Shown here piece after piece: positions 49,795 through 59,700 of a DNA stretch of 64,000 nt. Position numbers and translations under genes: made by a program. The notes under the pieces were generated by a model. The model made no database searches. It saw nothing but the letters and a program-made list of their open reading frames with translations, and was not told where the DNA came from. The stretch spans positions 22,696,619-22,760,618 of the forward strand of contig JASFXZ010000001.1 in assembly GCA_032209605.1 (NCBI GenBank), in the 5' to 3' direction. The stretch's first letter is position 1; every line of letters begins with the position of its first letter. This DNA is from Mactromeris polynyma. Its lineage: Eukaryota; Mollusca; Bivalvia; Venerida; Mactridae.

Positions 49795-51426
49795 TTATGA
49801 TATGTTTTGTGTAGATTGTGTAAAGTTGATTGTTGACCATGATGCTAGTATCTCTTTAAGAAACTTGAACTTGATATTTAATTTTTCAACATCGGCGAAG
49901 CAAGTATTATATTTAAATATGTTTTCCCCATATTTTTCAAGCTCTTTGTTATAATAGATGATATTCCATTTCGCATCATTTTTGTCTACTATTCTCTTAA
50001 CCCAGCTAGCTTTAATTGATGTTAAAAAAGAATCAATATCTAACATTTTTAAGCCTGCATTTTCGTATGTTTGAATAATTGTATTTCTCGATATTTTATC
50101 TGGCTTAGAGTCCCAAAGAAAGTCAAACATTGCATTTTTTATTGTTTTTATTCTCTTTTCATCAGGAGTTATTAAAACGGTCAGTGGGTATACTAGTTTT
50201 GGGAATGCAAACGACTTGATAACTGTAATTTTTCCAATAATAGATAGTTTCCATCTTTTCCATTTATATAGAGTATGTTGGAAGGCATCTATTTTGGGGT
50301 CTAAGTTAAGTTTTAGTATTTTGGAAGTGTCATTTGAGAAGTGAATTCCAAGAGTGGATGCTTCATTTGAAGTCCAATTAAATTTCTTTGATTTACAAAA
50401 TTTGATATATGTATGGCGCAATGATCCTATTCTTAAAACAGTACATTTTGATGCGTTTGATTTAAGACCTGAAGTTTGATTAAATTTATCAAAGCTTTTT
50501 ATTAGATTCAAAAAGGAGCTTTCGGAGCCATCCAGGAAGAAACTTGCATCATCTGCAAAAAGTGTTTGTTTAACTTCGGTATTATTAATGTTTAGCCCTT
50601 TGATGTTTTGATTATTGTTTATATAGATTGAAAGAATTTCTATACATACAACAAAAAGGTATGGTGAAAGAGGACAACCTTGTCTCACTCCTTTTTTTAT
50701 TTGGAAGAATTTTGTGAAGTGTCCATTATTAGAAATACAACTTTTTGCGTCCCTGTAGAAAAGTTTAATCCACGTTATAAAAGATTTGCCAAAGTTAAAA
50801 TATTCTAAACATTTAAACAGAAAAGAATGGTCTACACTATCAAATGCTTTTTGAAAGTCTGAGAAAAATATCATACCTTCTTCGTTATTTTCATTTACAG
50901 TTTCAATAACGTCATTTAATAACCGTACGTTTTCACCAATATAGCGTCCTTTGATGAAGCCAGTTTGATCATTGTTGATTATTTGATTTAAGACTTTTTT
51001 CATTCTATTTGCTATAGTTTTTGACGCAATTTTATAATCAATATTTAAGAGGGATATTGGTCGCCAATTGTTTAAATCGGTTAGTATTTTGTCTTTTTTT
51101 GGTAGTTGAGTAATTATACTTTGCTTTTGTAGTTCAGTTAAGTTGTCGTTTTCTAAGGAGTAGTTAAAAGAATTAATTAAGTATTTTTTAATATCGCTCC
51201 AGAAAATGTTGTAAAATTCAGCCGTAAGACCATCAGACCCCGGGCTTTTCATATTCTGTATTTCTTTAAGAGCTAAACCACATTCATATTCAGTCATGTA
51301 CCCTTCACATGTTTGTTTTTGTTCGTCATTTAGTTGTTTATGTTCGTCAGGGAAAAAATCTGTCAAGTCATTCAAGTTATCGTCTTTTTTGTACAAATTG
51401 CTATAGAATGAGTATATTTTGTTCAT
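49795..51426 (-). pseudogene. LINE ORF2 fragment: reverse transcriptase domain
   Basis: This 543-codon open frame shows the RT blocks in order: KSPGSDGLTAEFY, NWRPISLLNIDYK, GFIKGRYIGENVR, SDFQKAFDSVDH, GVRQGCPLSPYLF, the catalytic FADDASFFLDGS and LKSNASKCTVLRIG. This wording is typical of the L1/Tx1 clade. The frame begins downstream of a frameshift and ends at an in-frame TAA (49795-49797). The same frame resumes beyond it at 49749, so the stop is a nonsense mutation and not the natural end of the protein. Confidence 0.92.
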
Positions 51427-51503
51427 AATTTCAGTTTGATTAACTATATTTGAACCTTTGTCTGTGAGTTTGGTTATTATCTTTTCCTTAGATCTTTTCT
51501 TTT

Positions 51504-51926
51504 CTAGAGTTGCAAAATATTTTGTATTTTTTTTTCGGCTCCTTCAATCCATTTAGCTTTTGTTCTTAATAACATGCCTTTAATTTTTTCATCTAAATAG
51601 TGATTAAGTTTTTTTTGTTCAGTGTTTAATTTGTTTAATAACATCTCATTTCCAGGTAGGTTGCTTAGCTGATGTTCAATGTTCTGTATGTTCTTTTCGA
51701 TTCGTGCTTGTTCCTCGTTGTCTTCTTTTTTTTTTTTGATTGAAAATTTTATCGATTCATTTCTAATTGTACCTTTAATTATCGCCCATAGTACATTGGG
51801 GTTTGCGTCTTTATTTATTTCTATTATTTCGTTTATTGACCTGCGTATAATGTTTTGATAATCTCTATTAAGGATTAAACTGTTGTTTAATTTAAAGTAT
51901 CCGGGGCCTCTTTGTGGATTCAGCAT
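51504..51926 (-). pseudogene. LINE ORF2 fragment: region between endonuclease and RT
   Basis: A 140-codon open frame follows the endonuclease SDHS remnant directly. It is lysine- and glutamate-rich and likely coiled-coil, as in the linker of L1/Tx1 ORF2 proteins. It ends prematurely just past an A9 homopolymer near 51530. In another frame there, the family motif KNTKYFATLE appears and leads into the RT frame, so a homopolymer frameshift separates this piece from the next. Confidence 0.8.
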
Positions 51927-52158
51927 ATCAAATTGTAATTTTACGATGGAATGGTCTGACCTATAGCTTGGCTTTATGGTGCAATTTGATACTACGTTAA
52001 CTAGATAAGAAAGTAATCTAATCTACAAAAGATCGGGGGTTTAGTATTAGAATGCCAAGTATAACTTTTTCTTTCTGGATTTATTAATCTCCAGACATCA
52101 TGAAGACCATTATTTGTAATTATTTTGTTTAATTTATCTGAATTCTGTTTAATAACTT

Positions 52159-53358
52159 GTAACTAAATACATTGTTTAGTTTATTTACTTAGCTTTTTCA
52201 TCCATTATTCCTCTCAGTGATAACTTAATGTTTCATTGTTTCATCGTTTTATCTTGTTTATATTTTATGTAACACAATGTCTTTCTTTGATAAACTGACG
52301 GCAATAACTTAATTTATAGCTTAAAATTCTTCCTATGTCACACAATACTATATATTTAGGACCACAATGGAAATATGAGTTTTGACTCTTTTTTGTGTTA
52401 TCCTTAATATATAATGTGATTGATATGGCTTTATTGATTCGTACATATTGTTGTTACTAATATGTATCTTAATTTTATATTGCCATTTAAAGTGTACATT
52501 TTATGTTGAAATAAATCTATCTATCTATAAAATATGTTTCATTTTGAATGAAAGTACTCGACAATAATGCACATATCAACGATTGCTCCACTGTGGAGCG
52601 GCAAGAACATTCAGAGGATTTGGGTAACCCATTGTTGTCTAAATTCGATCCCTGGAGCACAGGGAGTTTTGTCGAAATATAGGGTCGGAAATGTTCTAGG
52701 CATCAAACATCCAACCTCGGAAACCTAGTTTATTTCGGGGCGACAGTCTCGCTCTGGCGAAAAGGTCCCACCCAATTGTTCGCTGTTTTCATTCCCTTAA
52801 ATGTTTGCCGACCCGCATACCGATGAGGCAAAACATTGATAGGTGCATGAAACACAAACCCGTTGCTGCTAATCGATGTTGATACGACTGTGGAACTTAC
52901 GTCTGAAAGTAAATAATTTATAAATCATTTTAATAAATCAACACTTAACAAAATATCATTAGTCATAAATATGATAAAATCGGTGGTTATTGCCATCATA
53001 CAGATGTACTCTTCAACATTGCATTGTCACTTCCTTAAATATTTCCCAAAACCACAAATACGAGTGCCCAATACCCGTATTACCAGCCTGAGCATCGCGT
53101 CTAGTTGGCGCTTGCATAGGAAATATTGTTTTTCTGTACCAGGAAACTTATGAGAAAAGTTAAAATGTAATGTTTTTGAGTATGTCAGTATGAAGGAATT
53201 AACATGCCATTTTCTCAAAATCATTAATTAGCATATTTTGAGAAGAAATAAGACTATCTACCTTCAACGTACGTATGTATTATTATACATGATACATGAT
53301 AAACAGTTTGTCTGCACCAAGTTGAACCAATGCAATGAATTTTCTTATTTTGTAACAC
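52159..53358. other. No gene recognised
   Basis: This is the interval between the LINE insertion and the end of GPCR gene B, and may include the gene's 3' UTR. The stretch at 52570-52900 is less AT-rich but has no recognised motif. Confidence 0.5.
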
Positions 53359-53765
53359 TTACAGGCGTTTCAATAAGTAAGTGTCGTTAGAACTGATCAA
53401 ACACAAAAACAGCTGAAAAGAGACTTCATGCATTGAAGTTTTGAATACTGTGATTATTTTTAAAATATATTGTGAGAAACAAGCAAAGAAAAGCAACGAG
53501 GCGATTCCTAAATATCGTTCGTTTCTGGTCTGACTCTCCAAAATTGTTTCCGACTCATGTTGGACCCGTTCTGTGCAGGATTGATTTCGTCTGTCAAAAG
53601 AAAAATCATACTTTCCCAAAGATTGCGGGGAAAGGTTAGCACTTACGATATATACAAATTCCACACTATTTTGATACATACGTTGCGGACAACGGGTAAC
53701 CGTTGGCAGGCAGAATAGTCCGGAACAACACGGAAATATCTTCAAAAATTCAACTCGAAACTTTT
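53359..53765 (-). CDS. GPCR gene B terminal exon: helix 8 and C-tail
   Basis: After the acceptor GATTTCAG, phase 1 joining gives E-K-F-R-V-E-F-L-K-I-F then PCCSGLFCLP, which fits helix 8 and a palmitoylation-type cysteine cluster. The frame stays open about 135 codons to the stop at 53359. The last third is hydrophobic and unlike a normal GPCR tail, so part may be intron or 3' UTR. A plausible internal donor (GTAAGT after 53647) could end the exon earlier. Confidence 0.65.
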
Positions 53766-56700
53766 CTGAAATCATGAAATAACCCTGACTAAATGTTAAA
53801 GTAAAACCTTACTTTAAGACTACATTGAAGGTAAGACTATTCTATTTATAAATCCGGATTTTCGTGGACTTTTTTTTATATTTTAACTCGATAATCAGAT
53901 TAACCTACATCAAAAATCTGCTTTCTTTGGACCAACTGTCTACTTATTAAGAGTTGTATTTCATGGGCACAATTCATCTTATAAAATGTCCATCTGTCGC
54001 CATACGCCTCGCTCAGATTAACTGTTGTGTACGGTATACAGTCAAACCTGTCTGTAAAGACCACCCATGGGAACAGCAAAATGTGGTCTTTGTTTACAGG
54101 TGGTCTCTATTAACAGATTAAATATCATTGAAAATGGTCTGATGGGAGATAAAATTGGTGGTCTTTGCAGACAGGTTTTGCAATAGTGGTCTTTGTTCGC
54201 AAGTGGTCTTTAACATAGGTTTGACTGTACACAGTTATTTTAGACCGTGTTCTACAATCTCAACATACCGGTTTTCAAAAAAAATAATCAAGTGCACCGT
54301 TCTAAACACCTCGTTCTTCGGAGAATTGAAAAAATATTTATAGCCGCGTGTCTTTGTTGCGGACAAAATAATTCCCATTGGATCAGATCGGTATGCGCTA
54401 CAAAGCCTGAAGATTCGGTTATTTTGAACTTGGCATATGTTTAAAGATGTTTTAGCTGCTTCATTAGTATTTGTTGAGGTTTTATGTGAGTCATAATCAT
54501 TAAACAGCTAATGTATTTCAATTAAGAATCGGTGCACTTGTATAACATAAGTAAACGGCGCACGAGCTACGTTTTATAACAAATATCGCATTTATCAGTT
54601 AGAATAGTTCGTAATTCGGAACTCAGCTTAGATGTATTGAAATGAACAAAGGAAATGAGCAAGCACTTTCATACAGACGTCAAACAGATAATCAGTAATC
54701 ACGTGATCAAAATCGAGAATTTGCGTCTTAATCTTACTCGTGCTTGATCTTAACAAAAGTACCTTTATTTTCGTGTGTTATTTCTTTTTTGGGGTAGTGT
54801 ATATACACTGAACAAATTTTCTAAACGTCCATGTAATAAAATACAAATTTAAGAAAACAGTTTTAAATATGTCGACTTAAAATGTGGCATTCTAGTATTA
54901 TACATAGTACTCTTTCGACGTTCACAAAGAAAATGCACATTTATCGTCATTGTTCGACACACGTGACGGTGAGTACGATTTCAACTTTTGGCACGAGGAT
55001 TACGTGTACTATATATAGTAAGCGGTGAATTTCATTGCAATGCAATCCACGGTGTAGGTTCAACACGAATAAAAGAAAGTTGCCGACAAAGACCACTGAA
55101 GAGCGCCAGGGCCGACGGTATGATTGACGCTGGTACTCCGATTCGACAGTTATGTTTGTTTGTTTGTTTCATCGGGTTTAACGCCGTTTCTCAACGATAT
55201 TTCAGTTATATACGGCGGCCGGTTCACCTAACCAGTTTTTCCTGGACTGAATTCTTACCAGTACTAACTTACCCTTCCACAAGAGACATTTTTGTCAAAT
55301 TTTCATGGAAGGGTATGACCTGCCGCGACCGGGAATCGAACCCAGATCGCCGGGTTTCAAGTCCAGCGCACTAACCACTGGACCACGGCCGCGACTCGAC
55401 AGTTATGACTAGCGGTAACTTTATAAATTAATTAATCAATTCAGATAGAATTTGGAAAATAATTATAAAACTTTTTGTATTATTGACCACTTTTTATTAA
55501 TATATCAGGTTTCCCATCTGTTCAATATTTGCAAAGGTGTACAATTATTTCTGTTCTTATATTTCGACGAAGCACAAAGTGAACTTTTAGAAAGTTTGTT
55601 CAGTGTACAATATGGTAGTCTGGTTATTGATATTGAGCAATAAACGGGGCGATGGCTAGCTTTTTACAAAGCTAATTTTATGGGTTTAAAAATTGCCGTT
55701 CAAATAAGGGCGAATTTGTTTGTACCAAACCGGTTTGAATCCAAAACTGGTTTGTCAAACCTTTCATTTGTTTTAACTAACTGGTTTCAAACTAAAACAA
55801 GTTTCTGTATTTGTTAATAACAAATCTTAAACTGGTTAATCAAACTGACCGAACTACCTCCAAGTGTGGTTTGTCTGGTTTGATTTATCCGAATAATCGT
55901 ACACTAGTTAAACAAAATGGTGGATTGATTTTATGGCGGGTAACCGTGCCACTCATATGTGGGGCAATGTTTAAAAATAAATGTTTCTTTGCTACATGGG
56001 AACCTGGCTTTAAAATTGTCCACGCTGTTACGTTGCAAAACAGACGTCTTAACTCTGATTTTCTTATCATGCACAAAATCACGTGGGCCATTTTTCATCA
56101 ACTTAACCATCTGTTTGTTTGCCGACCAATCTTAATCTTAACTGGTTTAAGTTTTTCAACCAAACTACAACAAAACTGAAACCTCAAACCTGAACCAGGT
56201 TTTGCAAAACAAATTCGCCCTAAGTAAGCAATCGTATAATTAAATAAACTTACCACACATAAACAAGTATATAACGGGATTCATAGCACTGTTAGAATAA
56301 ACAAGCAATCTCATTGGCCAAAGTATGGCAGTCAGCTGGTCAAAATTATTTGGAATACCATCAAAGTAACTGAAATGTGATTTACAATAAAATATATTTA
56401 TACAGTAAAACTTCAATAATAAGACAACCTTTGGAACCCTTGAAAACGTGTCCTCCTATTGAGGTGGTCTTAATATTGTTGTTGAATAAAGAGCAAAACG
56501 TGGAAAATGGAATTAAGCCCGGTTTCCATGAAGCGGAAAACATACGCGTTTTCGGCGCGGCTTTATTCAGCGCCGAACACGCGCCGATTAAAAATAATTC
56601 GCTTCAGTCTATATTGCATGATGACGTTTCCATTGACGCGTTTTTCGGCGCTGAATATTGTCGGCGCCGAACTAATTCGCTTCGGGTAGCGATTTTATTC

Positions 56701-59700
56701 CGCGTGTCGGCGCCGAAATAACGTAGTGAGGTGTTGTACATAGGAAAAATGACGTCATTTCCTCGATGTCCGGGTCGAACAACAACAACAGTGACTATCG
56801 ACTGTCAACAAAATTGAAAGATGAAGTTTAGTGTACAAGTTTATGAGAAGCTCCAGGTGTTTTAGTAGATGATAGTAGACACCAAACGTCTTTCTTCTTT
56901 TTATTATGTTGTGGATCCAAAATCGATGCCTGCGTTTGTGAAGCAGCAACTTGTGTTTAATCACAAGCGCAAGCATCATATCCTTGACCCCAAGCTCTTC
57001 CAAATGGGCAATGACAACTTGCAAATGTAGTGTTTGTTTTAACTTGGAAACTGCCATTTTCTTGGAGGTCAATAAAAGGTCAATAAAACTAAAACGCATA
57101 TGCGTTTTTATCCGAAAACCGCGTCGGATTTCGGCTTCATGGAAACAGTTTTTCGGCGCGTACTCGGCGCGCATTTCGGCGTCGATAAAATCGGCTCCGA
57201 AATAGTAGGCTTCATGGAAACCCGGCTTTAGGTTTAACTTTATATAGAATGTTTACGAATTCAATACTCCGATTAAGGAGCTATTATGATTGATTGTAAT
57301 AGTTTAATCCAATCTCTGTGTCATATGAGATTGCCACATATGCTATAGAAGGGACAAAGGGAGGGAACTCAAGGTGGGATAAAACGGATACAGCTCGTGA
57401 CAATCTCCTTCGCTCCGTATGTGGGATTGATGCATTCAACACAAAACAGAAAACACTTACTCAACAACGATGATAATGTTATAAAAGAGATAACAGAGAC
57501 CAAACATCATCACCACAAACACCAGCATTCTGGCACTACGTCGCCTTCCCACCAATATTTCTGTGGCTTGTCTTAGATGTAGACCTGTCAAAATGTAAAG
57601 AATATAATCGGACCTCGTTTATTCGACAAACTTATGTCCAAATTCTTGATATCATCCGAATTAGATATTAGGTCCCGATGTAACTTCATATGCACGACGA
57701 ATCGAAAGGGGCTATTCGAAAGTTTCTATCATTCGAAATGCAATTTCGGACCCCGATGAATTCGAATGACAGATGTCTGACTGTATTAGTTTTTATTGAT
57801 AGCGGACATAGTGTTACACTCAAATAACACGTACGTAAACATGTACCACTCAAATAGGTATCCACGAAACACAATCAAGAATACCACAGACAAACCTAAA
57901 ACGTTTGAGTGTACACTCAAGTTTTGAATTGAGATATCTTTCATTTTTTTCTCACGTGTAGTACCTTTAATGTTCGCATGTACAAAAGCACTGTCTAAAA
58001 AAGAGAAGATAGAATATTAAGCTTTCTCACAATTCTATATTTACATAATATACTTTTTTTATTTTAAGGGTAGGATATAATTGTGATTCTACTGTATGTT
58101 ACAAAATCATACATTAAAACATATTTTCTCGTCAAATAATATTATAATTTATATTATATATACAGAACAAGCTATCTTCAATAATAATCACTCTTCAACA
58201 ACATAACCAATGTTTCCTTTATAAAAAAACACCAATTTAACCTCCCTTGAACAACCAACCTCACTTAAACAAGAGATTGAAATTCCCAAAGGGTTTTGCT
58301 CTGGCGAGATTGTGCTGTATAAACAACAACACAACCCGCACCCCTACAATCTATCAATCACCACGTGTTCTATGACATTTAAAGCTAAAAGCATAACATA
58401 TGCCTATTTCCTCCGCTAACAACTAGAAAGAGATATATCATTAAATTTATCATTCACCAATATAAACGAGATGTTATGTATGCGTTTACCGTCTTTCAAT
58501 TCATCAAAAGTGAAAGTAACTATCAAATACCGATTTCACGCTAAAATAACTTAAAATACAGGAAATGGCATGTAAAGTTGCAGACACTCAAACAGAATTA
58601 TGTTATATTATATTGACTTAAACTCAAGAGATATAGCAAGGCAACATAGCTTAAGTGATACTTATTTGCTTTGTTGAATTAAATAACACTTATCATAGAG
58701 TTCAACGTTTATAAAATTCGATTGTAACTCAAATGAATTAAGCTAGTTGTCTAATATTCTTACATGCATCGTATTTGTTAACAAAATGCATAAAAACTGC
58801 TATGGATTTGAAGTAGGGATCAGGTCCCATTATTAATACAAATCTAATTTAAGTATTTCCTTAAACTCAAATCAACTGAGTTTTCACTCAAGTCAGTTAT
58901 CACTCAAATATATATCCGCGGCCGTGGTCCAGTGGTTAGTGCGCTGGACTTGGAACCCGGCGATCCGGGTTCGATTCCCTTCCATGAAAATTTGACTAAA
59001 ATGTCGATTTTCCTCCACATGTGGAGAAGTTGCCGGCTCCTTGTGGAAGGGTAAGTTAGTACTGGTTAGAATTCAGTCCAGGAAAAACTGGTTAGGTGAA
59101 CCGGCCGCCGTATATAACTGAAATATTGTTGAGAAACGGCGTTAAACCCGATGAAACATACAAACATAGACCAACCTAAAATATTTAAATGTAAAATCTG
59201 TTTTGGTATTAGCCTCATTTTTTGCGACTAGAATGTTAAAAAAATCTCAAATAATGTGACTGAAACATAAATTTGAGTGTATGAAATGACTTTTATGAAT
59301 ACCGGCCCTGTGCATTTTAGTTAAGTTAAGCACAGGATATTGTCACGAGTTATCTCCCTTTATCTCTTCCAGAGTTCTCTCCCTTTATTCATTATATGAT
59401 ATATGTACTATGTATATATTTACTATAGAAGGGATAAAGAGAGAGATCTCTAGTGTGAAACTATCCACCTATGTATGTATGTATAGTTCATATCGAGGGC
59501 TCAGCGCAACACTGTCGTAACTCCTATGTATTTATATAGCAGTTACGACAGTGTTGCGTTGAGCCCTCGATATACTATAGAAGGAATAAAGTGAAAGAAC
59601 TCAAGAAGGTATAAAGTGAGATAACACTCTCCTGTGACTTGAATCGTATAAATAAAATAGTAAATGGTTATCTCCCTTTATCCATTCTATTGTATATGTA

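Larger units (their letters stand above)
48685..52158 (-). mobile_element. 5'-truncated L1/Tx1-clade LINE with poly-A tail and target-site duplication
   Basis: The 3' end is a long T run at about 48685-48707 (poly-A on the minus strand). Coding remnants read from high to low coordinates: the C-terminal part of an AP-type endonuclease (DVWRLINP near 52080; SDHSIV near 51945), linker, reverse transcriptase with FADD box, a CxxC..H..C zinc-finger-like tail, and a basic C-terminus. GTTTAATAAC (12 matching bases if the following TT is counted) lies at 48675-48686 and again at 52147-52158, a candidate target-site duplication that also marks the point of 5' truncation. Frameshifts and one in-frame stop show it is dead. 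It sits between the two GPCR genes. Confidence 0.88.
56402..57300. mobile_element. TA-type MITE interrupted by a Harbinger element
   Basis: CAGTAAAACTTCAATAATAA at about 56402 opens the MITE, with GAATAAAGAGCAAAAC before the break at 56513-56515 (TTA). The 712-bp Harbinger copy follows. The MITE's right half is not clearly recognisable after 57230, so it is truncated or diverged. The right coordinate is approximate. Confidence 0.6.
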
